Below, one piece after another: positions 20,313 to 31,284 of a stretch of DNA of 64,000 nucleotides. The DNA lies in assembly GCF_001517405.1 (NCBI RefSeq), contig NZ_LN907827.1, positions 3,010,915 through 3,074,914 of the forward strand, read 5' to 3'. The notes under the pieces are model-generated. The model made no database searches and had not been told where the DNA came from. It saw nothing but the letters and a program-made list of their open reading frames with translations. Position 1 is the first letter of the stretch, and each line of letters begins with the position of its first letter. Both the position numbers and the translations under genes were made by a program. The stretch comes from Duffyella gerundensis. Its GTDB lineage: Bacteria; Pseudomonadota; Gammaproteobacteria; Enterobacterales; Enterobacteriaceae.

Positions 20313-21677
20313 TTGATTACGCATATCAGCCCTCTTGGCTCAATGGATTTACTTTCGCAGCTTGAAGTCGACATGCTCAAGCGCACCGCCAGCAGCGATC
20401 TTTACCAGCTTTTTCGCAACTGTTCGTTGGCCGTCCTGAATTCAGGTAGCCAGACCGACAGCAGTCAGGAGTTGCTGTCGCGCTTCGAGGATTTTGATAT
20501 CAACGTGCTGCGTCGTGAACGCGGCGTGAAGCTGGAGCTGATTAACCCGCCGGAAGAGGCGTTTGTCGATGGGCGTATTATTCGCTCGCTGCAGGCTAAC
20601 CTGTTCGCCGTGCTGCGCGATATTCTGTTTGTAAACGGTCAGCTCAGCAGCAATTTGCTGGAAGAACAGCAAGATAACAACGCGTCGGCGTATATCACCA
20701 ATCAGGTCTTTTCTATTCTGCGCAATGCGCGCGCGCTTCATGTCGGCGAATACCCCAATACCGTGGTGTGCTGGGGCGGCCACTCAATCAATGCGGTGGA
20801 ATACCAGTATTGCCGCAACGTGGGTTCGCAACTCGGCCTGCGCGAATTAAACATCTGTACCGGCTGTGGGCCGGGCGTGATGGAAGCGCCGATGAAAGGC
20901 GCGGCGGTCGGCCATGCTCAGCAGCGCTATAAAGAGAGCCGTTTTATTGGTTTGACCGAGCCTTCAATTATCGCCGCTGAACCGCCTAATCCGCTGGTGA
21001 ATGAGCTGATTATCATGCCGGACATTGAAAAACGTCTGGAAGCCTTTGTGCGCATTGCGCATGGCATCATTATTTTCCCTGGCGGCGTGGGCACGGCGGA
21101 AGAGCTGCTTTATCTGCTGGGCATCATGATGAACCCACACAATAAAGATCAGGTGCTGCCGCTGATTCTGACCGGACCCAAAGAGAGTGCGGATTACTTC
21201 CGTGGTCTGGATGATTTTATTGTCAGCACGCTGGGTGAACAGGCTAAACGTCACTACACCATCATCATTGATGACGCCGCTGAAGTGGCGCGCCGCATGA
21301 AGCAGGCAATGCCGCAGGTGAAAGAGTATCGCCGCGAAACCGGCGACGCTTACAGTTTTAACTGGTCGATTCGCATCGCTCCCGATCTCCAGCAGCCGTT
21401 CCTGCCAACGCACGAGAATATGGCGAACCTTAATCTTTATCCTGACCAGCCTGCGGAACAGCTTGCCGCCGCACTGCGTCGGGCGTTCTCCGGCATCGTG
21501 GCAGGTAACGTTAAAGAGATGGGCATTCGCGAAATTCGTGAGAAAGGTCGCTATAAGCTGCACGGCGACGCGGCGATCATGCATCGCATGGATGAGTTGC
21601 TGCAGGGCTTTGTCGCGCAGCACCGCATGAAACTGCCGGGCACGGCTTATATCCCGTGCTACGAAATCATCAAATAA
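20313..21677 (+). CDS. ppnN: PpnN, pyrimidine/purine nucleotide 5'-monophosphate nucleosidase
   Basis: Cleaves nucleoside monophosphates to base and ribose 5-phosphate, and is activated by (p)ppGpp, which RelA in this window makes. The 454-residue protein has an N-terminal PpnN region (about 1-135), a central LOG/lysine-decarboxylase-like Rossmann domain with [25 protein letters not shown] and the catalytic loop PGGVGTAEE, and a C-terminal DUF3412 region. The start is TTG at 20313, five nt after AAAGGAG; the first residues [11 protein letters not shown] fit the family exactly, and no ATG gives that N-terminus. Confidence 0.95.
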   Translation: MITHISPLGSMDLLSQLEVDMLKRTASSDLYQLFRNCSLAVLNSGSQTDSSQELLSRFEDFDINVLRRERGVKLELINPPEEAFVDGRIIRSLQANLFAVLRDILFVNGQLSSNLLEEQQDNNASAYITNQVFSILRNARALHVGEYPNTVVCWGGHSINAVEYQYCRNVGSQLGLRELNICTGCGPGVMEAPMKGAAVGHAQQRYKESRFIGLTEPSIIAAEPPNPLVNELIIMPDIEKRLEAFVRIAHGIIIFPGGVGTAEELLYLLGIMMNPHNKDQVLPLILTGPKESADYFRGLDDFIVSTLGEQAKRHYTIIIDDAAEVARRMKQAMPQVKEYRRETGDAYSFNWSIRIAPDLQQPFLPTHENMANLNLYPDQPAEQLAAALRRAFSGIVAGNVKEMGIREIREKGRYKLHGDAAIMHRMDELLQGFVAQHRMKLPGTAYIPCYEIIK

Positions 21678-21714
21678 CCGCAGGCGGGCAGCAGGATGCC
21701 GCCCGAAACCGATC

Positions 21715-22470
21715 ATGACTTTTCATCTGTTAATCGTCGATGCGCTGAACCTTATCCGTCGCGTCCACGCCGTGCAGGGTTCCCCCTGCGAAGAGACCTG
21801 TGTTGGCGCGCTGCGTCAGCTGCTCAACCATACTCAGCCGACTCATGCCGTGGCGGTTTTTGACGACGATCGCCGTTTACCCGGCTGGCGTCATCGCCTG
21901 CTGCCTGATTACAAAGCGGGCCGCCCGGCCATGCCGGACGATTTGCAGCGCGAAATGCCCGCGCTGCGTGCGGCTTTTGAAAAGGTGGGAGTTGCATGCT
22001 GGACGGCGAATGAAGATGAGGCTGACGATCTGGCGGCCACGCTGGCGGTGAAAATGGCGGCCCTGGGTCACCGCGCCACCATCGTCTCTACCGATAAAGG
22101 CTATTGCCAGCTGCTGGCACCGGCGATTCAGATCCGCGACTATTTTCAGAAGCGCTGGCTGGATATGGCATTTATTGAAAAAGAGTTTGGCGTGGCGCCG
22201 CATCAGCTGCCCGACTATTGGGGGCTATGCGGCATCAGCAGCAGCAAGATCCCGGGCGTTGCCGGTATCGGACCAAAAAGCGCGCAGCAGCTATTGCAGC
22301 AGTTTGGCTCGCTCGCCGCCATCTGGCAGCAGCTGGAGGCGGTACCCGATAAATGGCGCAATAAGCTGCAGGACCAGCAGGAGATGGCGCAGGTTTGCCG
22401 ACAGGTGGCAACGTTGCGCGCTGATTTACAGCTGGCAGGCAATTTGAAATCCCTGCGTCTGGCACCCTGA
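21715..22470 (+). CDS. xni: Xni, flap endonuclease (exonuclease IX homologue)
   Basis: A 251-residue protein homologous to the 5'-nuclease domain of DNA polymerase I. It cuts flap-structured DNA. Acidic metal-binding residues are seen in [17 protein letters not shown] and STDKGYCQL, and the helix-hairpin-helix in [18 protein letters not shown]. In E. coli sdaC and sdaB lie between ppnN and xni; here the two genes are 37 bp apart. Confidence 0.95.
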   Translation: MTFHLLIVDALNLIRRVHAVQGSPCEETCVGALRQLLNHTQPTHAVAVFDDDRRLPGWRHRLLPDYKAGRPAMPDDLQREMPALRAAFEKVGVACWTANEDEADDLAATLAVKMAALGHRATIVSTDKGYCQLLAPAIQIRDYFQKRWLDMAFIEKEFGVAPHQLPDYWGLCGISSSKIPGVAGIGPKSAQQLLQQFGSLAAIWQQLEAVPDKWRNKLQDQQEMAQVCRQVATLRADLQLAGNLKSLRLAP

Positions 22471-22472
22471 AT

Positions 22473-22489
22473 AGCAGGCTCGGCCTGCT
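22473..22489. terminator. Weak bidirectional hairpin between xni and rlmM
   Basis: AGCAGGC pairs with GCCTGCT around a 3-nt loop in the 31-bp gap between convergent genes. There is little T-run on either side, so it is at best a weak shared terminator. Confidence 0.4.
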
Positions 22490-22501
22490 GTTCAGCAACC
22501 T

Positions 22502-23602
22502 TTAGCGCTCGTCGCGACGGCCCGGCGTGGCGCTCCAGATGCGACGGATATGCACCGTCACTTCCTCACGATCGTGATAAAGCTGGCGGGCATGAATTTG
22601 TGCGTTGATGCCTTTTTCCTGCAAACGCTCCTGAATCAGCTGCAGGTTCTGCGACACCTCTTCATAGCGCTTTTTCATCGGTAATTTAAGGTTGAAGATC
22701 GCCTCACGACACCAGCCATTAACCAGCCAGTCAGCCATCAGGTTCGCCACGCGCACCGGTTTTTCAACCATGTCGCAAACCAGCCAGTAAATGTTGCTGC
22801 GCGTTGGGCGATAACGAAAACCATCTTCTTTGTGATGGGTCACCTGGCCGGTGTCCATCAGGCTCTGCGCCATCGGTCCATTATCCACCGAGTGCACCAT
22901 CATGCTGCGTTTCACCAGCTGATAGGTCCAGCCGCCGGGGCAGGCACCGAGATCCACAGCATACATGCCGCTCGCCAGACGCTCATCCCACTCGTCGGCG
23001 GGAATGAAAATATGAAATGCCTCTTCCAGCTTTAACGTTGAACGGCTCGGCGCATCGGACGGAAACTTCAGGCGTGGAATGCCCATAAAGAACGGCGAAT
23101 TGTTTTCCGGCAGCGAATAGCCGACGTAACAGGTGCCCGGTGCGATAAAGAACACATGCACCACCGGCCGTTTCGCGCTCTCATAGTTGAGCAGGATTTT
23201 GTTGGCACGCAGGCTCGCGCGCAGCGGCACGGTAAATTTGCGGCAGAACTTCAGCAGCTCTTTGGCTTCGTTGGTATCGGGCACCTCGACGCGCAGGTCG
23301 CCGCCCTTCTCCACCGCTCCGGTCAGCATGCCGGTCACCGGCGTGATGCGATCCTCGCTGGGCAGATCGCGCAGCAGTTCGCCGACCACCACCATCTGAC
23401 GGGCAAAAATCAACGACTGAAACGGCAGCTCACGCAGCAGCTTCTCCGCTTCACCCTGCTGATAGCATTCAAACAGCACATAACCGGACTGCTCTTTCAC
23501 GCGAGCAAAGCCGAAGACGTTCCGCTCCGCGGCTTTGGCCGTAATCTCAGCCGCGCACTCTTTCTCAAAGCCGGAACGGCAATACAACAACACTTTATTC
23601 AT
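22502..23602 (-). CDS. rlmM: RlmM, 23S rRNA (cytidine-2498-2'-O) methyltransferase
   Basis: SAM-dependent 2'-O-methylation of C2498 in 23S rRNA before ribosome assembly. The 366-residue protein has an N-terminal THUMP domain (about 50-170) and a C-terminal Rossmann-fold RrmJ-like domain with [43 protein letters not shown] and [13 protein letters not shown]; Lys, Asp, Lys and Glu of the catalytic tetrad are in these motifs. It overlaps the end of ygdD by 8 nt and is likely translated from a ygdD-rlmM mRNA. Confidence 0.96.
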   Translation of the reverse strand: MNKVLLYCRSGFEKECAAEITAKAAERNVFGFARVKEQSGYVLFECYQQGEAEKLLRELPFQSLIFARQMVVVGELLRDLPSEDRITPVTGMLTGAVEKGGDLRVEVPDTNEAKELLKFCRKFTVPLRASLRANKILLNYESAKRPVVHVFFIAPGTCYVGYSLPENNSPFFMGIPRLKFPSDAPSRSTLKLEEAFHIFIPADEWDERLASGMYAVDLGACPGGWTYQLVKRSMMVHSVDNGPMAQSLMDTGQVTHHKEDGFRYRPTRSNIYWLVCDMVEKPVRVANLMADWLVNGWCREAIFNLKLPMKKRYEEVSQNLQLIQERLQEKGINAQIHARQLYHDREEVTVHIRRIWSATPGRRDER

Positions 23603-23990
23603 GGCGATCTGCCTTTGTTTTCAGACGCAGCGCGCCAATCAACATCAAAAACCAACCGATAAGCAGGCAAAAGCCGCCAACCGGGGTGATAAATACCAGC
23701 ATATGCAGGTGAGAGAGCGCCAGACAATAAAGGCTACCGCTGAACAGCACGGTGCCCAATGCCAGCAGCGCGCTGCTCCAGTAAAACCAGATATTTGCCC
23801 GACGTAACATCGCGGCAGCGAGGCCCATCATCGCCAGCGTATGGTACGCCTGATACTCAAGACCGGTGTGGATCCACGCCATTTCGGTTGGACCCAGCGA
23901 TTTGCTCAATACGTGTGCGCCAAAGGCGCCAAACGCCACCAGCAGAAAGCCACTGATGGCGGCAAAGATGAATGTGGCACGACTGGACAT
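23595..23990 (-). CDS. ygdD: YgdD, DUF423 inner-membrane protein
   Basis: A 131-residue membrane protein of unknown function with four hydrophobic segments (about 4-24, 42-62, 70-92, 97-120) and the DUF423 signature [24 protein letters not shown] and [11 protein letters not shown]. The start [15 protein letters not shown] matches the family; 36 more codons are open upstream but would overlap the gcvA tail. It lies between gcvA and rlmM, as in E. coli. Confidence 0.93.
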   Translation of the reverse strand: MSSRATFIFAAISGFLLVAFGAFGAHVLSKSLGPTEMAWIHTGLEYQAYHTLAMMGLAAAMLRRANIWFYWSSALLALGTVLFSGSLYCLALSHLHMLVFITPVGGFCLLIGWFLMLIGALRLKTKADRHE

Positions 23991-24037
23991 CAGACTATCC
24001 TCAACACAGCACGCCATCCCGTGGCGCACCGAAATAA

Positions 24038-24955
24038 TTAGTGTTCGTAGCGAAAGCGGAACTTTTCCTGTTCGCTGGCGGCCTTGGCCAGAATCCACTG
24101 CCGAAAGGCGGCTATTTTACCCAGTTCTGCCTGGCTGTCATGACAAACCAGATAAAAAGCATTTTTGCTCACCAGCACATCATTAAACGGACAGACCAGT
24201 CGGCCCGCTTCCAGCTCGGTTTGCGCCATGACGTTATTGGCCAGCGCAATGCCCTGACCATGAATCGCCGCCTGTAGCACCATGGCGCTGTGGCTGAAGA
24301 TCGGTCCCTGCTGCACATTGATGTGCTGTAAACCCAACTGGCGCGTATAGGCCTGCCAGTCACGGCGCGAAGCATCATGCAGCAGCGTAACCTGGGCAAG
24401 ATCGGCAGGCGTTTTCAGTGCGCGATCGCCAATCAGCAGCTGTGGCGAACAGACCGGCAGCAGATATTCGGCATAGAGTTTTTCCACGCGCAGGCCCGGC
24501 CAGTTGCCGCGACCATAAAAAATCGCCACGTCGACATCGTCCGCCAGCTTCTCCTCTTCGCGGTCAACCGCCTGGATGCGCACGTCGATGCCCGGATAAG
24601 CTGAGTTAAAGCTGGTCAGCCTCGGCACCAGCCACTGAATGGCAAAACTGGGGGGCAAACTGACGGTCAATGCGCCTTTTGCGCTGCGCGCCTGGAGCTT
24701 GCGGGTCGCATCATTCAGCGCGGAGAAGATCTCTTTGATATCGAGATAGTAGCTTTGGCCCTCTTCGGTCAGCAGCAGCGAGCGATTGCGCCGCCGAAAC
24801 AGCTTCAGGCCAAGGAAATCCTCCAGCGATTTAATCTGATGGCTTACCGCAGCCTGAGTAACAAACAGCTCTTCAGCCGCTTTAGTAAAGCTGAGATGTC
24901 GGGCTGCGGCGTCAAAAACGCGCAGTGCATTGAGTGGTGGAAGACGCTTAGACAT
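24038..24955 (-). CDS. gcvA: GcvA, LysR-type regulator of glycine cleavage
   Basis: A 305-residue LysR-family activator/repressor of the gcvTHP operon, and activator of the divergently transcribed gcvB sRNA. The helix-turn-helix is at about 18-50 (AARHLSFTKAAEELFVTQAAVSHQIKSLE). The effector-binding domain follows from about 90. It shares a 129-bp promoter region with gcvB, the usual arrangement for LysR control and autoregulation. Confidence 0.96.
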   Translation of the reverse strand: MSKRLPPLNALRVFDAAARHLSFTKAAEELFVTQAAVSHQIKSLEDFLGLKLFRRRNRSLLLTEEGQSYYLDIKEIFSALNDATRKLQARSAKGALTVSLPPSFAIQWLVPRLTSFNSAYPGIDVRIQAVDREEEKLADDVDVAIFYGRGNWPGLRVEKLYAEYLLPVCSPQLLIGDRALKTPADLAQVTLLHDASRRDWQAYTRQLGLQHINVQQGPIFSHSAMVLQAAIHGQGIALANNVMAQTELEAGRLVCPFNDVLVSKNAFYLVCHDSQAELGKIAAFRQWILAKAASEQEKFRFRYEH

Positions 24956-25049
24956 AGTTCCCGCGCAGACGATAGAGGCAAAACCAGATGAACTGGCAAG
25001 GTTGCGTTACGTATTAGATTTTTTTATCCGAGGCATTATAAATTGTCCG

Positions 25050-25078
25050 TTGAGGAAGCTCCAGCAAATACCTATAGT
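25050..25078 (+). promoter_or_regulatory. gcvB promoter
   Basis: The -35 box TTGAGG (25050-25055) and -10 box TATAGT (25073-25078) are 17 bp apart, placing the start at about A25085, the conserved first base of GcvB. GcvA sites are expected just upstream in the gcvA-gcvB gap but cannot be read with confidence. Confidence 0.8.
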
Positions 25079-25084
25079 TGCGCC

Positions 25085-25284
25085 ACTTCCGGAGCCGGAA
25101 CGAAAAGTTTTTGCAGATTTGTGCGAGAGATCGCGGAAAGAAGAGAGACTTTTGGCTTGTGGTTGTGATGTTGTGTTTGCATTTTTGATCTGACATTTTC
25201 AGATCTGATTTTTCTTCCTGTAGATTTATCCTGTCTGTCCATAGTGATTTAATACAGCACCGCAAATTGCGGTGCTTTTTTTTT
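25085..25284 (+). ncRNA. gcvB: GcvB, Hfq-dependent small RNA controlling amino-acid uptake
   Basis: About 200 nt divergent from gcvA. The 5' end ACTTCCGGAGCCGGAACG, the G/U-rich seed region R1 (about 25157-25181, TGTGGTTGTGATGTTGTG) and the conserved 3' segment CTGTCTGTCCATAGTGATT match E. coli GcvB. An internal stem (GATCTGA/TCAGATC, 25187-25205, followed by TTTTT) corresponds to the early terminator T1. The final terminator (GCACCGC/GCGGTGC and eight T) ends the RNA. The R1 region pairs with many ABC transporter mRNAs for amino acids and peptides. Confidence 0.96.
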
Positions 25285-25291
25285 GCTGCGA

Positions 25292-25516
25292 TTACTGTCC
25301 GGTTTCAACCATCTCTTTTACGTCTGAACGGTTGATCTGCTGCTTGTTGCCATTGGCATCTTTATAGCTGATCATACCGGTATCGCTATCCACGACTGGC
25401 TTGCCATCGGCAACAATGGTGCGTCCGTCATTGGTATGCATCACATAGTTGCTTGAACAGGCAGCCAGGGTAAAAGTCATGGCACACGCGGCTAACACTG
25501 CGGCGAATTTTTTCAT
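25292..25516 (-). CDS. ygdI: YgdI, YgdI/YgdR family lipoprotein
   Basis: A 74-residue lipoprotein of unknown function. The signal peptide (1-18) ends in the lipobox LAAC, with the lipidated cysteine at about 20. The mature part is the small SH3-like YgdI domain: NYVMHTNDGRTIVADGKP, then DTGMISYKDANGNKQQINRSDVKEM. It ends 7 bp from the gcvB terminator. Its paralogue ygdR is at 53133-53348. Confidence 0.95.
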   Translation of the reverse strand: MKKFAAVLAACAMTFTLAACSSNYVMHTNDGRTIVADGKPVVDSDTGMISYKDANGNKQQINRSDVKEMVETGQ

Positions 25517-25710
25517 TTTCTATTTCCTTGTAGATAGATTGCGATAAACCACCCGCTAAATGTGCACGCGAAAAGGAAAAATCCCTTTACAGACAACAGC
25601 ATTTTGCGGCGGGAAAAAGTTTACACCTTGCATCTAACAGCATAACCCGCTTTTTCAGCTTTGCCAGTTGCTGCGCCATACGTACTGAGTTCCTTACCGA
25701 CGAGCAGGAT

Positions 25711-26916
25711 ATGACACCCTTCAATCCAGTAACATTTCGCAGCCAGTTTCCCGCCCTGCACGATGCTGGCGTTTACCTTGATAGCGCCGCCACCGCCCTG
25801 AAACCGCAGGTTGTCATTGATGCGACACAGCAATTTTACAGTCTCAGCGCTGGCACGGTGCATCGTAGCCAGTTCGCGGAGGCGCAAAAACTGACCGCAC
25901 GTTATGAACAAGCACGTGGCCAGGTCGCCGACCTGATTCATGCTGCCAGCCCGCTGGAGATCGTCTGGACACGCGGCACCACCGATGCGATCAATCTGGT
26001 GGCAAACAGCTGGCTGCGCCCTCGATTGCAGCCGGGCGATGAGATTTTGGTTTCCCGCGCAGAGCATCATGCCAATCTGGTGCCGTGGCTGATGCTGGCA
26101 GCGCAAACCGGCGCTCGCGTAGTGGAATGGCCGCTGAACGCGCAGCTGCTGCCCGACATGACTCTGCTACCGACGCTGCTAACCGCTAAAACGCGGCTGC
26201 TGGCGGTCAGCCAGATGTCTAACGTCACCGGCGGCGGCCCCGATCTCGCGCAGGTGATTGCGCTGGCGCGCAGCGTGGGTGCCAAAGTGATGGTGGATGG
26301 CGCGCAGGGCATCGTGCATAACGCGCCCGACGTTCAGCAGCTGGATATCGATTTCTACGCGTTTTCCGGCCACAAGCTTTACGGGCCGATGGGCATCGGC
26401 GCACTGTACGGCAAGGCAGCGCTGCTGGAGGAGATGCAACCTTCGCAGGGTGGCGGCAAAATGTTAACCAACGTCAGCTTTACCGGCTTCACGCCGCAGC
26501 CGGTGCCGTGGCGCTTTGAAGCGGGCACGCCCAACGTCGCTGGCGTGATTGGCCTGAGCGCAGCGCTGGAATGGCTGCAGACCATCGACCTGGCCGGTGC
26601 CGAACGCTGGAGTCAGCAGCTGGCCAGTCAGACAGCTGAACAGCTGGCGCAGATTGCCGGTTATCGCAGCTTTCGCTGTGGCAATTCCAGCCTGCTCTCT
26701 TTCACCATTGATAGCGTACACCACAGCGATATCGTCACGCTGCTGGCGGAAAGCGGTATCGCACTGCGCGCCGGTCAGCACTGTGCGCAGCCATTGATGG
26801 CGGCGTTAGGCGTGAGCGGCACGCTGCGGGCATCTTTTGCCCCCTATAATAATCAGCAGGACGCAGAGGCGCTGGTTAGCGCGCTGCATCACGCACTGGA
26901 CATACTGGCAGACTAG
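25711..26916 (+). CDS. csdA: CsdA, cysteine desulfurase
   Basis: PLP enzyme that removes sulfur from cysteine (or cysteine sulfinate/selenocysteine) as a protein-bound persulfide. The 401-residue protein is class V aminotransferase type: PLP lysine Lys222 in [12 protein letters not shown], and the persulfide cysteine Cys358 in [11 protein letters not shown]. It hands sulfur to CsdE, the next gene (2-nt gap), and works with TcdA encoded just downstream. The ribosome site (AGCAGGAT) is unusually close to the ATG. Confidence 0.97.
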   Translation: MTPFNPVTFRSQFPALHDAGVYLDSAATALKPQVVIDATQQFYSLSAGTVHRSQFAEAQKLTARYEQARGQVADLIHAASPLEIVWTRGTTDAINLVANSWLRPRLQPGDEILVSRAEHHANLVPWLMLAAQTGARVVEWPLNAQLLPDMTLLPTLLTAKTRLLAVSQMSNVTGGGPDLAQVIALARSVGAKVMVDGAQGIVHNAPDVQQLDIDFYAFSGHKLYGPMGIGALYGKAALLEEMQPSQGGGKMLTNVSFTGFTPQPVPWRFEAGTPNVAGVIGLSAALEWLQTIDLAGAERWSQQLASQTAEQLAQIAGYRSFRCGNSSLLSFTIDSVHHSDIVTLLAESGIALRAGQHCAQPLMAALGVSGTLRASFAPYNNQQDAEALVSALHHALDILAD

Positions 26917-26918
26917 AG

Positions 26919-27359
26919 ATGACAACCCTGATTGCACCGCACCCCTTCGGCACCCTGCTCACCCGTGATGCACTGGAGGCGAAATTTGACGCCTGTCGGC
27001 TGTGGGAAGAGAAATATCGTCAGCTGATTCAGCTGGGCAAGCAGCTGCCTGCGTTGGCAGAGACGTTAAAAACAGCAGAGATTGAGCTTAGCGGCTGTGA
27101 AAATCGCGTCTGGCTGGGCCATCAGCGGCTGACAGACGGCACGCTGCATTTTTACGGTGAGAGTGAAGGACGTATCGTGCGCGGGCTGCTGGCGGTGTTG
27201 CTCACCGCGGTTGAGGGTCAAACGCCGGATACGCTGCTGGCGCAGGATCCGCTGCTGATCTTTGATCGCCTTGGGCTGCGTGAGCAGCTCAGCGCCTCAC
27301 GCAGCAGCGGCCTGCAGGCGCTGGCCGCTGCGGTGATCGCGGCCGCACAAGCGCATTAA
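26919..27359 (+). CDS. csdE: CsdE, sulfur acceptor for CsdA
   Basis: A 146-residue SufE-family protein that takes sulfur from CsdA and stimulates it. The acceptor cysteine is Cys60 in [12 protein letters not shown]. It is translated with csdA. Its 3' end overlaps the convergent tcdA gene by 4 nt. Confidence 0.96.
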   Translation: MTTLIAPHPFGTLLTRDALEAKFDACRLWEEKYRQLIQLGKQLPALAETLKTAEIELSGCENRVWLGHQRLTDGTLHFYGESEGRIVRGLLAVLLTAVEGQTPDTLLAQDPLLIFDRLGLREQLSASRSSGLQALAAAVIAAAQAH

Positions 27360-28162
27360 GCCTGCGCTGCGCGCTGGCGCGCCAGCAATTTTTTCAGCGC
27401 ATGCGACACGGCGACAAAGCCAAAGGTCGCCGTCACCATTGTGGCGGCACCGAATCCTGAAGCGCAATCCATGCGTTTTGGCCCCTCTGCGGTGCTGCGT
27501 GAAGCGCACACTGAACCATCCGGCTGCGGATACATCAACGCCTCGGTAGAAAACACGCAGTCGATACCCAGTCGGCCTTTGCTGTTCTTCTTGATGCCAA
27601 AATCCTGCTTCAGACGCTCACGCAGCTTTGCCGCCAGCGGATCCTGAATGGTTTTTGCCAGATCGCTGACCTGAATTTGCGTGGGATCGATCTGTCCGCC
27701 CGCGCCGCCGGTGGTCACCAGCGGAATTTTATTGCGGCGACACCAGGCCAGCAGCGCGGCTTTTGGCCGCACGCTATCGATGGCGTCAATCACGTAGTCA
27801 AACGCCGGTGCCATCAGCTCAGCGGTATTGTCTGGCGTAATAAAATCATCAACGCAAATCACGCGGCATTCCGGGTTAATTTCGCGGATGCGTTCCGCCA
27901 TCACCTCGGTTTTCGCCTTACCGACGTTATCGCGCAGCGCGTGAATTTGTCGGTTGGTGTTGGTGACACAGACGTCATCCATGTCGATCAGCGTCAGCGT
28001 GCCAATGCCGGTCCGCGCCAGCGCTTCCGCCGCCCACGAACCCACGCCGCCAATGCCCACCACACAGATGTGCGCATCAGCAAATCGTTGTAGCGCATCC
28101 TGACCATACAGGCGCGCCGTACCGCCAAAGCGTTGCCGCCAGGCTTCAGAAATCAGAGTCAT
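27356..28162 (-). CDS. tcdA: TcdA, tRNA threonylcarbamoyladenosine dehydratase
   Basis: ATP-dependent E1-like enzyme that closes t6A37 in tRNA to the cyclic form ct6A, working with the CsdA-CsdE sulfur relay. The 268-residue protein shows the nucleotide motif [17 protein letters not shown], the acidic strand [26 protein letters not shown], and a cysteine-containing tail with [16 protein letters not shown]-terminal hydrophobic stretch may tether it to the membrane. Confidence 0.96.
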   Translation of the reverse strand: MTLISEAWRQRFGGTARLYGQDALQRFADAHICVVGIGGVGSWAAEALARTGIGTLTLIDMDDVCVTNTNRQIHALRDNVGKAKTEVMAERIREINPECRVICVDDFITPDNTAELMAPAFDYVIDAIDSVRPKAALLAWCRRNKIPLVTTGGAGGQIDPTQIQVSDLAKTIQDPLAAKLRERLKQDFGIKKNSKGRLGIDCVFSTEALMYPQPDGSVCASRSTAEGPKRMDCASGFGAATMVTATFGFVAVSHALKKLLARQRAAQA

Positions 28163-28207
28163 AATTACCTTCAGAGGCTGCGGGCAGAAAGCCCGCAGCA
28201 GAGAACA

Positions 28208-29356
28208 TTACAGAGCGTTGCCAGAGAGCAGCATACCATTACTTTTTTGCTGGTTGCTGAACAGTAATTGCCCTGCGCCAGGCGCAGAGCGCAGCACCCA
28301 AACGCGGCCATAATGGTTATAGAAGCCAGCCATGTGGCCGGCATCGGTGCCAATACCCTGATAGATATCGAAATGCTGTCCTTTAATCGCGCCGCCGACG
28401 TCCAGCGCCACCATCAACCGCATCTCATAGCGACCGTTAAACTTCCCTTTCTGATCCAGCAACGGCACTTCTGCCAGCAGCACGGTGCCTGGCGGCAGCA
28501 GCGCGCGATCGGCAGCCACGGACGCTTTGGCAACCAATGGCACGGCGCTGGCACCGCGAACCGGCGCAAAGTTTTCCGGCTTGAAGAAAACAAACGACGG
28601 GTTAGTTTCCAGCAGCTCGCGCACATCCGCTGCGCTATGCTCTTCCGCCCATTTGCGAATCGCCTGCATCGACATATCTTCGCGCTTCACTTCGCCGCGA
28701 TCGATCAGCTCTTTACCGATGCTGTGATAACCCCAGCCATTTTTCCCGGCGTAGCCAAAGAAAGTCAGCGGGCGACCATCACCATAATCGACGTAGCCAC
28801 TGCCCTGCACATCCATCATGAAGTTGTCGATCAGTGAGTTGCTGTAGCCCGCAATATAACGTTCATCGATGGCGCCGCTGTAAATCTGCGCACGGCTGGG
28901 CAGTTTTCTTCCTTTACTGCGCGGCGGCATGCGGTAGATCGGATACTGGAATTCACCCTGACGGGTATAGCGCGCCTGCACTACCGGCGTGTAATAGCCG
29001 GTGAACTGCACGTTACCGTAATTGTCGACGCCTTCCATCTGGAACGCATCCAGCCCGAACTGGCGAAGCTGACGCGTATCGGCGCCCGCCATCAGCCAGC
29101 TTTCCACTGCGCTGTAGGTGCTGCTCTGTCGGGAATAGAGCGATGAGGAGGCGAATTTGATCTGCCCCACCTGATCGCCAAAATCTTTGCCGTTCACCGG
29201 TCGTCCCTTGGCGTTAGGCTGATTCACCAGCGCCAGCGGTTGATGCAGTTTTCCGTCTTTATATTGCTGACCGCGATCGGTCGGTTTTGACGAACATCCC
29301 GCCAGTAGCGCCAACAGCGCGCCAGTAAATGCAAGCTTTGCCCAACGTCCTTTCAT
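28208..29356 (-). CDS. mltA: MltA, membrane-bound lytic murein transglycosylase A
   Basis: Outer-membrane lipoprotein that cuts the MurNAc-GlcNAc bond of peptidoglycan to 1,6-anhydro products. The 382-residue protein has a lipoprotein signal ending LLAGC (Cys21), then SKPTDRGQQYKDG. The MltA barrel and 3D domains carry YYTPVVQARYTRQGEF, SNSLIDNFMMDVQGSG, and the C-terminal MVALDVGGAIKGQHFDIYQG with the catalytic aspartate. The start MKGRWAKL was chosen by the signal peptide; 30 upstream codons are open but not family-like. Confidence 0.96.
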   Translation of the reverse strand: MKGRWAKLAFTGALLALLAGCSSKPTDRGQQYKDGKLHQPLALVNQPNAKGRPVNGKDFGDQVGQIKFASSSLYSRQSSTYSAVESWLMAGADTRQLRQFGLDAFQMEGVDNYGNVQFTGYYTPVVQARYTRQGEFQYPIYRMPPRSKGRKLPSRAQIYSGAIDERYIAGYSNSLIDNFMMDVQGSGYVDYGDGRPLTFFGYAGKNGWGYHSIGKELIDRGEVKREDMSMQAIRKWAEEHSAADVRELLETNPSFVFFKPENFAPVRGASAVPLVAKASVAADRALLPPGTVLLAEVPLLDQKGKFNGRYEMRLMVALDVGGAIKGQHFDIYQGIGTDAGHMAGFYNHYGRVWVLRSAPGAGQLLFSNQQKSNGMLLSGNAL

Positions 29357-29527
29357 TGCGTTCTCTTTATTGCTGATGGTGGCTGATAAATGCAGGCTGA
29401 AGATAGCAAAGAGCCGCGAGGATTTAAACGCATCGCCGGGCCGCAACGAGAAATTGCGCAGAAAAAAATCGTATTGTCGATAAAGCCAACACTCTGTTCC
29501 CGTTTGTTAATTTATGCAAAAAAAGGG

Positions 29528-29555
29528 TTGCGTCATAACGCCGAAAGAGTATAGT
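29528..29555 (+). promoter_or_regulatory. Promoter of the initiator tRNA genes
   Basis: TTGCGT (29528-29533) and TATAGT (29550-29555) are 16 bp apart and are followed by a GC-rich discriminator, typical of stable-RNA promoters under stringent control. Confidence 0.75.
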
Positions 29556-29568
29556 GCGCTTCCACGGA

Positions 29569-29645
<77 letters not shown>

Positions 29646-29705
29646 ACTCACGAAAGTGAGCGCAGTAAAGAAACAAGCTGTTGTGATGGAAGCAACAGAC
29701 ACGGA

Positions 29706-29782
<77 letters not shown>

Positions 29783-29787
29783 TTTAA

Positions 29788-29810
29788 ACACCCAATCGGG
29801 TGTTTTTTTG
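29788..29810 (+). terminator. Intrinsic terminator of the tRNA operon
   Basis: ACACCC pairs with GGGTGT around a 4-nt loop and is followed by a run of T, directly behind the CCA of the second tRNA. Confidence 0.85.
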
Positions 29811-29862
29811 TATCTGAAATTCGTCATACCACCTGCCGTTCAGGGCTTCCCTGCCCATCTCA

Positions 29863-31101
29863 CTACTTATGCGCCGCGCCCGATGCCACCCAGGCTTTGA
29901 TGCCAGCCAGAATCGCCTCTGCCACCTGCTGCTGATAACGCGTGGTGCGCAACTTCCGCTCTTCGGCAACGTTACTGATAAATGCGGTTTCCACCAGAAT
30001 CGACGGAATGTCCGGCGCTTTCAGCACGGCAAAGCCCGCCTGATCAACAGTGCGCTTGTGCAGATGATTAATTTTTCCCATTCTGGCCAACACCTCTTTA
30101 CCCAGCTTCAGGCTGTCGGTGATAGTTTGCCGCTGCACCATATCCAGCATGGTGTGATCGAGATAGCGATCGCCGCTCATGCTGACGCCGCCAATCAAAT
30201 CCGCCTCGTTCTGTGACTGCGCCAGAAAACGCGCTGCGGCTGAGGTCGCACCGCGGGTCGACAGGGCAAACACCGACGAACCGCGCGCCGCCCGGCTGGT
30301 AAACGCATCCGCATGGATCGACACAAAGAGATCGGCCCGCTGTTTGCGTGCCTTTGCCACCCGGACTTTTAGCGGAATGAAGACATCTTCGTTGCGCGTC
30401 ATGTAAGCGCGCATCTTCGGCTCTTTGTCGATCAGCGCCTTGAGCCGCCGTCCGATTTTCAACACGATATCTTTTTCGCGCGTTTTGTATTTGCCGTGTG
30501 CGCCCGGATCTTCGCCGCCGTGACCCGGATCGATCATGATCACAATCGGCCTGTCGCGCCCCGCTTTGCCTGGCAGCGGCGCACTGACCGGCTGGGTTTT
30601 CTCCAGATCGCCCTGGTTATAATCTTTCAGCAACGCGAGCAAGGGGTCGTCATGCGCCACTTCAGTTTGCGCATAGAGATCGACCACCAGTCGATGGCGA
30701 ATACCGGCCACTGGCGCCAGGGTGAAGATCTTCGGCGCTACGCTGCGCTTCACCTGAAACACAATGCGCACCGTATTGTGATTAAATTGCCCGACTCGCG
30801 CCTCTTCAATAAAGGGATCGTCGCTGCGCACCAGTTTGCTCACGCCTTTCAGCACGTGGTTCAGCTGCGCATGCTCAATGTCGATCACCAGCCGATCGGG
30901 ATTACTCAGGAAAAATTGCTTATATTTCAGCGGAACCGTCGATTCCAGCGTAACGCGCGTATAAGTTGAGGAAGGCCAGATGCGAATAGCCACCACATGG
31001 CTGCTGGCCGCCAGACCATCACGACTGATGGTTAACATCCATGCGGCACCAATGCCTTGCAGTAATCGTCGTCGGGATAAAACAGGGGTTGATTCGGACA
31101 T
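29863..31101 (-). CDS. amiC: AmiC, N-acetylmuramoyl-L-alanine amidase
   Basis: Periplasmic zinc amidase that splits septal peptidoglycan for daughter-cell separation; it is activated by NlpD. The 412-residue protein starts with a Tat signal ([15 protein letters not shown]) and is exported folded. An AMIN domain (about 35-150) for septal targeting follows. The amidase_3 domain (about 185-405) has [14 protein letters not shown], the catalytic/zinc motifs [11 protein letters not shown] and [11 protein letters not shown]. It is convergent with the tRNA genes and divergent from argA. Confidence 0.96.
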   Translation of the reverse strand: MSESTPVLSRRRLLQGIGAAWMLTISRDGLAASSHVVAIRIWPSSTYTRVTLESTVPLKYKQFFLSNPDRLVIDIEHAQLNHVLKGVSKLVRSDDPFIEEARVGQFNHNTVRIVFQVKRSVAPKIFTLAPVAGIRHRLVVDLYAQTEVAHDDPLLALLKDYNQGDLEKTQPVSAPLPGKAGRDRPIVIMIDPGHGGEDPGAHGKYKTREKDIVLKIGRRLKALIDKEPKMRAYMTRNEDVFIPLKVRVAKARKQRADLFVSIHADAFTSRAARGSSVFALSTRGATSAAARFLAQSQNEADLIGGVSMSGDRYLDHTMLDMVQRQTITDSLKLGKEVLARMGKINHLHKRTVDQAGFAVLKAPDIPSILVETAFISNVAEERKLRTTRYQQQVAEAILAGIKAWVASGAAHK

Positions 31102-31284
31102 GCCACTCCATGCTGCTGTGTACGTCTAAAAAATAGCCAACAGAAAAAAAATCAAAGCGGAACTTTAACGAATCTCAATTTTCAAGTCATCCCAAAATTG
31201 CCAGAAAATGCAGGTCGTTAGCGCGGCGGAGCGGAGTTAACCGTTGCGCCGCCAGCAGAATTGGCACTTGCAAAAACCCTCATA

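Noticed and set aside
25014..25265. 83-codon minus-strand frame between gcvA and ygdI
   Set aside because: It is antisense to GcvB, whose sequence, promoter and terminators explain the region.
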